Source of the DNA: Rhodospirillaceae bacterium
GTDB lineage: Bacteria; Pseudomonadota; Alphaproteobacteria; Rhodospirillales; Casp-alpha2
DNA length: 64,000 nt
Assembly (NCBI GenBank): GCA_002706405.1
Contig: PALN01000030.1
Coordinates: 1-64,000, forward strand
Direction: 5' to 3'
Part shown: positions 16,651-27,300 of the stretch, piece by piece
Layout: each line of letters starts with the position of its first letter
How positions within the stretch are numbered: position 1 is the stretch's first letter
Notes under the pieces: generated by a model
Told to the model about the DNA's origin: nothing
Database searches by the model: none
What the model saw: the letters and a program-made list of their open reading frames with translations, nothing else
Program-made: the position numbers and the translations under genes

Positions 16651-17302
16651 CCGGCGTTCGGCGGTCGCCTCCGTGGTTCGTCCTTTTCCCCTCGGCGTGG
16701 TGACTGCCGCCCTGGCGGCCCTGCTTTCCGTGTTGCCGGCGCAGGCCGGGATGATCGATGAGAGCAGCCTGCAACCGTGGGAAAACTGTGCGCTCTGTCA
16801 TTCCCTGGACGGCGTGTCGCGCATGGCGAAATTTCCTAAACTGGCGGGCCAGGTGCCGGCCTATATCGAAAAGCAGATCCGCGACTTCCGCGCCGCCAGA
16901 CGCACCAATGACGGCGAACAGATGCAGGGCATGGCCCGCCTGATCGCGGAAAAGGATATTCCCGTCGTCGCCAAGTACTTCGGCACCTTGCCACCGCCCC
17001 CACCCGCCGACCCGCCGCCGGATGATGCGCATGCGACCGGACAGACGCTCTTCCACCAGGGCGATGCCGCGCGCGGCCTCCCAGCTTGTGTATCCTGCCA
17101 CGGCAAGAGCAACACGGCGGCGTCGGGTGCCCCCAGGCTTGAGTCGCAACACGCCGACTATGTGATAAAACAACTGACGGATTTCCGATCCGGCGACCGC
17201 GCGAACGATCCTGACGGCGTCATGGCCTGGGTCGCGGCGAAACTGAGCAATGCGAACATCCGGGCCGTCGGCGGCTATCTCGCCGCCGAGCCGAGACATT
17301 AG
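16631..17302 (+). CDS. Diheme cytochrome c (c4-like)
   Basis: 223 residues. The signal sequence is at about 14-36 (PLGVVTAALAALLSVLPAQA). Two heme-binding motifs are present: ENCALCHSLDG (CALCH near 53-57) and ACVSCHGKS (CVSCH near 156-160). Both are followed by the P(R/K)LxxQxxxYxxKQ motif of class I c4/c553 cytochromes, and Met residues (MQGMARL, DGVMAWV) are candidate axial ligands. The two halves look like an internal duplication joined by a Pro-rich linker (PPPPPADPPPDDAHA). It overlaps the PCuAC gene by 20 bp. It is a probable periplasmic electron carrier to or from the cluster's redox enzyme. Confidence 0.88.
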   Translation: MTTKGRDRRSAVASVVRPFPLGVVTAALAALLSVLPAQAGMIDESSLQPWENCALCHSLDGVSRMAKFPKLAGQVPAYIEKQIRDFRAARRTNDGEQMQGMARLIAEKDIPVVAKYFGTLPPPPPADPPPDDAHATGQTLFHQGDAARGLPACVSCHGKSNTAASGAPRLESQHADYVIKQLTDFRSGDRANDPDGVMAWVAAKLSNANIRAVGGYLAAEPRH

Positions 17303-17314
17303 GACACGGGCGGG

Positions 17315-18082
17315 ATGACCAAGGCCCCACCCCGGCTGCGCGTGATCGAGACCATGGACATGACCACGGACGAACCCCTTTCCGCCCTGTTCCTGTCGGA
17401 AAGCATGTCGGACCTGAACGAGGGGGCGACCTTTCTCGACCGCTTGAGCATGGAAGAGGTCACCTTCATCCGCTCGCGCGGCTCGACCATCAAGGCCCGG
17501 CGCGGCGAGGGCATCTTTCATCAGGGCGACCGGCATGAAGGAATCTATCTGATCGAAAGTGGGCGCGTGCGGACCTTCTGCACCGGGCCGTCGGGGCGCG
17601 AACTGACCTTGGCCTATTGGACGCCGGGCCATTTCATCGGCGGGCCCGAGGTCTTCGGCGGCGGCGTTCATCTGTGGTCCGGCGAGGCAATGGAGGATTC
17701 CCGGGTCATGGCCCTGTCCGGGGCCGTGGTCCGCGACCTGATCGAGCGCATGCCCATCTTCGCGCTCTGCCTGATCGACGCCCTTGTCTCCAAGGGAAAA
17801 TGCTATTCCCAATTAGTGCAGATGCTGGGCACGCGGTCCATCAGCCAGCGCCTGGCACAACTCCTGAAGATCATGGCCCAAGTCCACGGCCGCGACGACG
17901 CCGAAGGCGTGCTGATCGACCGGCGGGTCACCCATGACCAGCTGGCGGATATCGTCGGCTCGACCCGGCAATGGGTAACCACCACCCTGGATCGCTGGCA
18001 GAAAGACAAAGTAATTTCCACAAAGGACCGCATGATCACCGTCTTGCGTTCCGATATCCTGGAAGACCTCAGCACCACGTGA
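17315..18082 (+). CDS. Crp/Fnr-family transcriptional regulator
   Basis: 255 residues. The cNMP-type sensor domain is about 40-165 (GEGIFHQGDRHEGIYLIESG, then GRELTLAYWTPGHFIGG). The dimerisation helix and Crp-type helix-turn-helix are at about 175-250, with RVTHDQLADIVGSTRQWVT. It lacks the N-terminal cysteine set of oxygen-sensing FNR; only scattered Cys are present. A second in-frame ATG at 17354 (MDMTTDEP) may be the real start. It lies 12 bp after the cytochrome gene and is the last gene before the tRNA fragment. It may couple the module to redox or respiratory state. Confidence 0.85.
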   Translation: MTKAPPRLRVIETMDMTTDEPLSALFLSESMSDLNEGATFLDRLSMEEVTFIRSRGSTIKARRGEGIFHQGDRHEGIYLIESGRVRTFCTGPSGRELTLAYWTPGHFIGGPEVFGGGVHLWSGEAMEDSRVMALSGAVVRDLIERMPIFALCLIDALVSKGKCYSQLVQMLGTRSISQRLAQLLKIMAQVHGRDDAEGVLIDRRVTHDQLADIVGSTRQWVTTTLDRWQKDKVISTKDRMITVLRSDILEDLSTT

Positions 18083-18222
18083 CTATGCCTGCATTGAATC
18101 CAAAGAGTGTTAATGGGACAAATCGGGGATAATCAGAGTCGTAAACGTTCATAGATGATCGCAAACGACCACATTGCACCGAATTACAATTGCGCTGTTT
18201 TTTTCTGAATCAGCACAGCTTG

Positions 18223-18238
18223 TTGCGATGGATCGCAA
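18223..18238. repeat. Perfect 16-bp palindrome beside the tRNA fragment
   Basis: TTGCGAT-GG-ATCGCAA, 7-bp arms, ends exactly where the tRNA-Ser copy begins at 18239. The half GATCGCAA also occurs at 18155-18162. It could be an operator of the Crp-type regulator encoded just upstream or a recombinase site. The rest of 18083-18333 shows no gene. Confidence 0.5.
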
Positions 18239-18298
18239 GTCTTGAAAACCAGCGTGCGTGAAAGCGTACCGTGGATTCGAATCCCGCCCCATCCGCCA
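18239..18298 (+). repeat. 3' fragment of tRNA-Ser, candidate attachment site
   Basis: Sixty bases match 2932-2991 (anticodon loop to CCA) at 58 positions. Both differences fall in the T-arm stem and break its pairing. The 5' third of a tRNA, including acceptor and D arm, is absent, so it cannot work as a tRNA. It has the same orientation as the intact gene. Confidence 0.85.
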
Positions 18299-18333
18299 GT
18301 TCGGCTTAAGGACCGCGATCCCTCCGGCATCGT

Positions 18334-21300
18334 TTACTTTGACGTCTGCTTGCCGTCGCCGCCGAACCGCCAATTCTGAGATCGCTTCCCAGAGGTTTTA
18401 GCGCAAGTGCCCAGGGTCACCCTTGTTCCATCCTGCCAATTGCCGCCGCGGGCCCCCAGGCACAATTTGCTGGCCTGATGACGCAGGCGGAATGCCCGGT
18501 CGGCGTCGGGCCCCTTCGGCATCTTGCCGGAACCATTCCATAGAATCTCGAACATCTGGGCCGGACTGTTGACCAGGCACGGCGCAAGGACCGCCGGCTT
18601 GCCGCCGCCGGCCGCGGACATGGTCAGGCAGGCCCCCGTTTCCTCGACACGCAAGGTGCCGTCCTCGTAGCGGGTAAAGGCCGTCTGCCGCCGCCCCGTG
18701 CCGCAGGACCGCAGCGCCACCTGGCCATCCCGCTTGGCGGCCGGGCCGCTGATGCACATGTCGTCCCCACCACGCAGGGTCAAGCCCCGCCACCCGGCCA
18801 TCGCCTTGGCCCGGGGCAATTCCGCCATGGGCCGCCAATCCTGATCCGGCTGGCTGGACTTGTCCGCGCAGGCCGCCAAGGTCAGGCCGTTGCCTGCCGT
18901 CGCCTGCCCTTGTTGCAGGGCGATGCAGCGTTTTTCCGCCACATGTTCCAATCGCAGGGCCCGCCCGCCGTCGGCAGCCTTGGGCGCCTTGCCTTTACCG
19001 GCCCAATGGAGGCGCAGACGTTGGCGCGGATCGCGGTAGGAACAGGTTTCCCATACCGCCGGCATGCGGTCGTTCTCGAACGCGAGACACAGGCCGCTGG
19101 CATCGTCGCGGAAACTGTCGTCATCGAAATAGGTGAACCGGGCGGCACCGTCCAGCGCACAGGGCTGGATCGTCGCCGGGCCGCCGGCCTTGTCCGTCGG
19201 ACCGGCCAGGCAATGCCAGGCCTGTGCGACGGCGACAACCCCGGATAGCGGCCCGACCGGGGCCGCGCGATAGGGCGCGACCCAGCCCTGCACGCCCATG
19301 AAGGTATAGCCGCCCCGGCCCTTGTCGCCGCCGTATTCCCGGTCATCCACGGTCAGAACATCGTCGCCGGTCTGATTGTGCCGGTAACGGCGCAGGGCCA
19401 CGGCGCCCTTGGTTTCGTCCGCCAGCACGTATCCCAGGATACCGTCGAAGGCATACCCGTCCTTAGCGAACCGGTAATCCAGGAAATCCGTGACATAAAG
19501 GTGCTGATCGCGGCCGGCGTGGCGATAGCGGTACAACGGCCGCGTCTTCGCCGCCCGCTTGGGCAGGATCGTGCCCTGGGGAATTTCGATTTTGTAACCC
19601 TGTTTGCCCGTTTCCCATTCCGCGGGGCCCAGCTTGAAAACATGCGCCGCGCGGCTACCCGTGCGCGCATAGCGCACCAGGGGCACCGGATCCGACGCGG
19701 CGACGGAACCCTCCATCCCCGGCGGCGTGAATTCGGGTCGTTTCGCCGTCAGGGTGAAGGCCTGAAGATCCGGGTCCGCCTTAGCGGCACAGGTATAGGC
19801 CCGGACTTCGACCCCGTCCTGACCCGAAGCATCGGCGATGCCCAGGCATTTGCCGGAATCCGCATGGCTGATCCTGCGGCTCTTATCCCGGCCCGGTTTG
19901 CCCAGGGTCCATTGCTGGGACCGGGTGTAGTCGCAGCGGTCGACGGTCACAACCGCCCCGGTCTTCCCGCCCTTGCCCGGCGCCCGCAGGCTGAGGCACA
20001 GGCCGCTCGCGTCCTGACGCAGGGTGCCGTCCTGCCACAAGGTCAGCGCATGCTTGCCGTCTTCCTTGCCGCAATAGCTGGACAGCAGCGGCCCGCCGTC
20101 CGTCCCGTCCGCATCAAGACAGGTCAGATTGCCATGGGTCGCGGCGAACAGGGCCTGATGGTCCTTGTCCGGCGTTTCGTCATAAGGCGGCACCCAGGCA
20201 ACGACGCCGTCATAGGCATACCCGTCCTTGCCCGCCTTGCCGCCGTATTCGGTCAGGGAGGCCGTCAGCAGATGATCGCCCCGCGCCTTGTTGACGTAAC
20301 GATGCAGGGCCACCGCGTCCTTACGCTCGGCGCCATAGGCGAAGCCGACCCAGCCGTCATAGGTGACCGTGCCCTTGGCGAAGCGGAACTCGTGGAAGTC
20401 GCCGGTATAGATGGTGTCGCCGGTCTTCGTATCCTTGTAGCGGTAAAGGGGCTGCGTGCCCGGCGCACGGGTGGTGAAGATGAAGCCCTGGGCGGCCTGC
20501 ATCTCATACCCGTTCTTGCCCAACCCGAAAGGTTCAGGCCCCGGCTGCATCAGGTGATCGCCCTTCCCGGCCTTGGCCGCATAGCGAATGAACGGCAGCG
20601 GCGTCGACGCCGTCTCGGCGACCTCCATCCCAGGCGGGGTGAACTCGGGCCGCGTCGTGCCGGCCGACCAGGTTTGGACATTGTCGCCGGGCGCCTTGCA
20701 GGCCGTCAGAACGGCGGCGACGCCGTCCTGACCCGAGGCGTCGGCCAGACCCAGGCATTTGCTGGTGTCGACATGAACAATCTGCATGGGCCGGGTCGGG
20801 TCGGCGGCCTTGGGCGCTGTGCCCTGCCAGGTCGCCTTGAACTGCTGCGCCCGGGTATAGGCGCAGCGCGCCAACGTCACGCCGGCCTTGTCCGCAGTCA
20901 GGCAGAGCTTGGTGCCGTCCTTGGTCCCGCCGTCGAAACGCAGGGTGCCGTCCCGCCAGAACGAGAACTTGGGCCTGTCGTGATCGTGGCAGAAGGACGC
21001 GCGCACCGCCGTGCCCACTTTGGCCGCGCCGTCCAGGCAGCTCAAATTCTTGGCCGTCGCCAGGTAAAGCCCCGTGTAGCCCTCCGTCGGGGCTTCCGGA
21101 TAGGCCGGCGCCCAGGCGGCGACACCTTCATACGCATATCCGGCGCGTCCGGCCTTGCCGCCGAATTCATCGAAATCGGACGTCAGCAGATGATCACCCC
21201 GAGCCTTGTTGACGTAGCGGTGGAGCGCCACCGTCCCCGGCTGCTTGTCCGCATGCAGATACCCGGCGACCCCTTGATAGGCGTAACCCGACGCGCCGTA

Positions 21301-24300
21301 TCCCAGTTCGCGGAAATCGGGGGTCCAGAAATGATCGCCCGTGGCCTTGTGGTGATACTGGTACAGGGGTGCCGTGCCCGTCGCCCGTCCGGCCCAGGCG
21401 TAACCCTGCGCCGTTTCCATGGCATAGCCATCCCGCCCCAGACCCAGGGCGTCCGGCCCCACGGTCAGGCGATGGTCGCCGCTTTTCGATTTGGCGCTGA
21501 CATATCGGATCAGCGGCTGGGGGTCGGCTTTTACCATCGGCGCGTCCGCCCCCGGCGCGGTGAACGTGGGCACGCCGCCATGAGCCCACCAGGTGCCGCG
21601 GCGGTCGTCCTTGGCGAACTTGCCGCAGGGCGCCATCACGGCGGCCACGCCGTCGCGGCCCGATCCGTCGGCCAGTGTCACACACGTCCCGGACAGCCAA
21701 TGGGACAGCCGCATCGCGGTGCGCCCGTCGGGCTGTCCCGGTGCTTTGCCGCCCTGCCACTCCGGCGTCCAGCGCTGGGCCAGACTGTTGTCGCAGGCCG
21801 CCATTTCCGGCGGTGCGGTGCCCGCCCGATCGGTCGTCATGCACTTGCCGCCGCTCAGGTCACGCAGCGTGCCGTCGGTCCAGAACGCCAGGGGCTGATC
21901 CCCCTCGTCCTCGCAGCGGCGGGACGACAGACTGCCGCCTCCGTCCCGGGTCAAGCACACCATGCCGTCCCGGTTGGCCAAGTGAACCTTGGCCCAGCCT
22001 TTGCGGACCTCCGCGCCGGTACCCGGGGTATAGGCGGCGACGCCTTCGTAGCGATACCCGTTCTTGCCGTTGGCGCCGTCCAGTTCGTCCCCGTCCGTGG
22101 TTACCAGATGATCGTGGCGGGATTTATTGAAGTAGCGGTGCAGAGGCAGCAATCCCGGTCCCTTGGCCGCCTGGACATAGCCCAGCACACCGTCGAACCG
22201 ATAGCCGCCCGTGGCGAACCGCAATTCGTGGAAATCGGCGGTGTACATATGATCGCCGTCCTTGGCCGCGACATAGCGGTAGAGCGGCACCAGATCGGTT
22301 GCCGCGCGCGTCGAATATACGCGGCCCATGACGACGTCGGGCAAGAAGCCGTCCTTGCCCCGGCCCAGTTCGTCCAGCCCCAGCACCAAGCGATGATCTC
22401 CCCCCTTGGCCTTGGGATTGACATAGCGCACCAGCAGTTCCGGGTCCGACGGCCGCACCGGCGCGTCCGTGCCCGGCAGGACATAAGCGGGGATCTCTTG
22501 ACCTGCGCTCCAGAACTGAACTCCTGCCTTGCCCTCGGCGGCGCATTTCACAAGAACGGCCTCGACCTCGTCACGGGCGCTGTCGTCGGCCAACCCCAGG
22601 CATTTTCCGCTCTGCCGGTGAACCAGCTGGAAACGGGCCGCCGGGTCCGGGCGCGACGGTTTCTTGCCGCTCCAGCGGACATCCCATTGCTGGCCCGGTG
22701 AATAATCGCAGGTATAGGTCCCCACATCGGCCGCATTGCCGCTTTGGCTGTTTGTACCCAGACACAAATCCTTGGGATCGTGGCGCAGGGTGCCGTCGGA
22801 CCAGAAGGTGAACCGCATGTTGCCGTCGTCGGCGCACAGGCGCGAGTCGAGTTCGCCGCCGTCCTGAGCCTGGGCGTTGAGGCAGCTGAAGTTCCGGTTG
22901 GTTGCAACATAAAGGTTACGGAAGGCCGGTGACGGCGTCTCGTCGTAGGCCGGAACATGGGCGATGATCCCGCCGCCCGCATAGCCGCTCTTGCCCGCGA
23001 ATGCCCCCTTGTCGACGGTCAGGACATGGCCGCCGTTGTCGCGGGTGTCGAACCGATATAACGGCACCGTCCCGGGCCGGGCGTCGGGATAGACGAAACC
23101 GGCCAGGCCCAGATAGTCGAATCCGTCGCGACCGAACAGCAGATCGCGGAAATCGGTGGTATAGCGGCGCACGTGGCTTTTGCCCCGGCCGTATTCGTAG
23201 AGCGGCACCGTCCCGGGTGCGCGGGTCTTGAAGATGCGGCCCTGGGCCTGCTCGATCGCCAAGTCGCCCTTGCCGGCCCCATAGGTTTCGGCCCCCGCGA
23301 CTTGCACGTAGGCACCGGACTTCCTGTCGCGGTAGCGCACGAAGGGCACCGGCTTCGATGCTTTTTCCGGCTGGTCCAGCCCCGGTGGGGTGAACGGTTT
23401 CACCCAGCCGATGACCCCCTGATAACGATAGCCGTCGCGGCCCCGCTTTCCGTCGAGTTCGGCGAAGTCGGTGGTGACCCGCGTGTCGCCCGTGGCCTCG
23501 TTGACATAGCGATGAAGGGCGACCGTCCCCGGTGCTTCCTTGGCCTGGACGTAGCCCAGGATGCCTTCATAAACGTAGCCGTCGGTCCCGTACCAACGTT
23601 CCGAAAAATCGGTCGCCACGTAGGTGTCGTTCCTGGATGCGCTGAAATAACGGTAGAGCGGCACCGTGCCCTTGGCGCGCGTCGGCCAGATGTGCCCCAG
23701 GTAGCGGTCGGGCACATAGCCGCCCGCCCCCCGGCCGAATTCCTTGTCCCCGGCAGTCAGGCGATTGTCACGGGTCTTGGCGTTGACGTAGCGGGCCAGG
23801 ATCACCGGCGTGGATTGCACCACCGGCGTGTCGGCACCGGGGGCCTGGAATTCCGGAACCCAACCGACGACGGACTGTGCCGTATACCCGGGCTTGGCAT
23901 CTCCGTCCCGCGCCAGCATATGTTCCCGATTGGCGGACGAATGATAAAGGCGCAGCGCCACCGTGCCCGGCCGCTGTTTGTCATAGATCCAGCCGGCGAT
24001 CCCTTGATAGGTCCATCCGTCCTTGCCCCAGGCCAGACCGTCGAACTTCGTCGTGTAATAGGTGTCGTTATTGGCCGCGTGGAAATAGCGGTACAGCGGC
24101 ACCGTATCCTTGGCCTTTTTGCTGAAGATCATGCCCAGGGGTTTGTCCAGGACATAGCCGTCCGCCCCCTCGCCCATTTCCCCGAACCCGAGGGCGATCA
24201 CGTGATCGCCGGTGCCCGGATGGTGATAGCGCAACATCATCTCAGGCTCGGACTTGACTACCCGGTCCTTGGCTCCCGGCGGCGTGACGGCGGGAACCCA

Positions 24301-27300
24301 GCCCTCGACCTTGACGTAACTGAAGCCCTTGGCGCCCTTCTTTCCACCGAACTCGTCGATGTCCGTGGTCAGCAGATTGTCGTTGCTCGCCCCGTTGCGG
24401 TAGCGGTGGAGCGCCCGGCTGCCCTTCTGTTCCTTGGGATAGACATAGCCTTCCACGGCGACGTACTCGTAACCGTCCTTGCCGTACCACAATTCCTGGA
24501 AATCGGTGGTGAAGATGTGGTCCTGCTTGGCCCCGTTCCAGTAACGGTAAAGCGGCACCGTGCCCTGAACCCGCCCCGGGAAGATGGCGCCGGCGACGCC
24601 GTCGCGTATATAGCCGTCGCGGCCGTCACCCAGCTGCGCCGGGTCGGCGGTGTACAGATGGTCGTTGGCCTTGGGATTGAAATAACGCAGCAAGGGCACG
24701 GGATCGACACGCACGATCTTGGCATCCTTGCCCGGGCCGTAGTCTGGTCCCGGATAATACCCCAGCCCGATATTCTTGCCGTAACGGCGCTGGATGATCG
24801 GCAGCGTGCCCGGGCGCTTGTCGGGGAACACATATCCGGCAATGCCCGCAAAATAGATTTCCGGCGAACCGTAGCCATATTCTTTGAAGTCGCCCGACAG
24901 GATATTGGGTGCCTGACGGCGACGGTTCTCGATGCGACCGTACAAGTATAGCGGCATCGTGCCTTCGGCCGGTTTTGGAAAGACCTGGATATTTTTGTCG
25001 AACGCGAGGGGCACCGGGTTCGATGGTTCCACCGGCGGTGTCAGCGGCGGCTCTTCCTTGGGCAGGTAGCCGGCGGTTCCCTCGAAACGCCAGGGCCCTC
25101 TTGGATTACGTCCCAGTTGGTTGATGTCGCCGGTGTAGAAGTAGTTGGTGTTATTGCTTTCGTGATAGCGGAAGAACGGCACCGTGTTGGGGATGTCACG
25201 ATTGTAGACGTATCCCGCCACACCATCGAAACTGAAGCCGCGCTGACCGCCTCGGTAGGGGTTGGGGTCGGTCGTGTAGACGTGGTTCTGCCCCTTCCGC
25301 GCCGTTCGCCAGAAACGGAACAGAGGCACGGTTCCAGGGGCCCGCTTGGCGAAGATCATGCCGACCTTGCCGTCATAGGCCCAGCCGTCGCGCCCCTTGC
25401 CGAACTGTTCCGGGTCGGCGGTATGGTAGTACTCATTCGTGCTGCGCTTCCAATAGCGCATGAACGGCACCGGCGGATCGTTGCTGATCGGCGTCTTGAA
25501 AGCAGCTTCCAGGGCCTTGGATTCCCGGTCGAGCGCCGGATTGACCACGCGGCCCTTGAACGGGTCAAAGGGCAGCCAAAGATCCGTATGCTTGTCGCCG
25601 ATGCGCCCGCATCCCCATAGGACGATCTTTCCCCGGTTGATGGCCAAGCAGGCCCCGCCGCTTCCATCCTTGCGGTGCGCGATGATCTGCCCCGTTGTCA
25701 GGAATTCCATCTTCAGAACTTCCCGCGAATTGCAGGATTCCAAGGTCACGACACCGCCTTCATGATACCGGCGGGCGCCCATGCAGCCGCCTTTCACGTT
25801 TCGCAGGTATCCATCACCGTAGAACCGCCAGCTTTGATTCCATTTGCCGTGGCAGCCCCAGGGGATCAGATCCACGCCTGCCTGGTCCCTTGCCCCTCGG
25901 ATGTCGGCGCACCAGCCTTTATCGCGGTTCGCAATGGAATAATGACGCAGCAGGAAATTATCCGGAATCCAGCAGCGCTTGAGGCTGTCGTTCCACCGTT
26001 CGCTGCCCCGGCAGTCAGATGGCCGCGGGCAATCGCCCAGGCGCAGCAATTTGCAATCCAGTTGCTGCAGCTTATTGATGATGTCGCCGGCGAACTTGCC
26101 AACGGCGCCGACCACCACGTTGGCCGCGTTCGCCACATCGCGCAGGCCCTGGGCCGCCACGTCGACCGCCGCCGCCGCCATACCGGCAACGCGGCTGCCG
26201 CATTGCAAAGCGTCCTTGGGCGACGGCAGGGAGATCTTCGGCTGAAACTTGACGGCCTGGACAAAGTCGATGGGTTGGGCCGTTCCCTGATTGACCTTGA
26301 GCGCAAGGTTGCGGATGTCCCCTGCCCCCATGGTGGTCTGCGAGGAAAAGCGCGCGCAAGGATGGGTCGAGCGGAACGAGACGTTGGTTTCCGTCAGGTC
26401 GCCGTCCAGGTTGAAATGGATCGAGTCCTTGAAACCCAGCGCTGCCGTCGACATGTCGAGCTTGATCTGATGGCTGAGCCCGGACGGGTTCAGTTCGTAG
26501 TGCAACGTGGTTTCGCTGCGCGCCAGATTTCCCAGCACGCCGAGCGGCAAACCGACATTGATCTCGGATTTGGAATCGAGCGTCAGTCCCGATTTGTTGT
26601 CGAGGTAGGCCGTGGTTTGCGAGAACGGGAGCCCCAGGGCATTGAGCTTGCCGGTGATCTTGAAACGGCTCGACGTATCCCGTTCCGCACTCAGGCTGGC
26701 GCTTTCCAACGACACCAGCCCCAAGTTGATCTTGCCCAACGTGAAGGGGTGATCGATCAGATAGGCAAAGAAGCTTTTCCCCATGGCGGCGCCGATGGCG
26801 GCGGCGGGCAGAACCTCAACCGGGTTGGCCGACGCCCAGGCCGGCTTGACCTTGGCCACGGCCGGTTCCTTCATACGCGTGCCGAAGAAGCTGTGATCGA
26901 CCTCCAGCGTCACCTCGCCGCCCTTGAGAAAGTCCACCAGTTTGCCGCGGAACTTGGCGCCATGGATGAAGATCGGAGTCGACGACTTGATGGCGTCGAA
27001 CACGACCTTCGGAATGCCCATCCGAGGGAAGACTTCGTCCGAGATCAGCTTGTCGATTTCCGTCTTGGTATCGGCCTCGACCAGGAATTCGCGCGCGCCC
27101 AACACATCGCCGCTGTCTGTTTGCGCCAAGAACCGGGTCTTGATCACTCGGCCCAAATCCCGTTCCAGTTCGAAATGGATGCGGTCCTTGGAAAACTCGA
27201 TATCGATGTTTTCCTTGGCGCCCAGGAAATCGGTGTTCCCCGATACCTTGAAATGGGGCAGTTGCTTGATGTTGGCGACGATGTCGACTTTGGCATTCTG

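Larger units (their letters stand above)
2992..18298. mobile_element. Candidate tRNA-Ser-targeted genomic island (no integrase seen)
   Basis: The intact tRNA-Ser ends at 2991. A direct copy of its 3' 60 bases, ending at the same CCA, lies at 18239-18298, and similarity stops at both ends of the copy. That is the usual footprint of site-specific integration at a tRNA gene. All genes between are metabolic or transport genes (korAB, AprA-like cluster, ABC transporter, copper/heme proteins, regulators). No integrase, excisionase or transfer gene is present, and base composition is not obviously different, so the element, if real, is old and decayed. A stray tRNA fragment left by an unrelated event is the alternative. 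Confidence 0.4.

Noticed and set aside
18239-18298. A second tRNA-Ser gene
   Set aside because: Only the 3' two thirds are present, the acceptor 5' strand and D arm are missing, and the T stem is mismatched.
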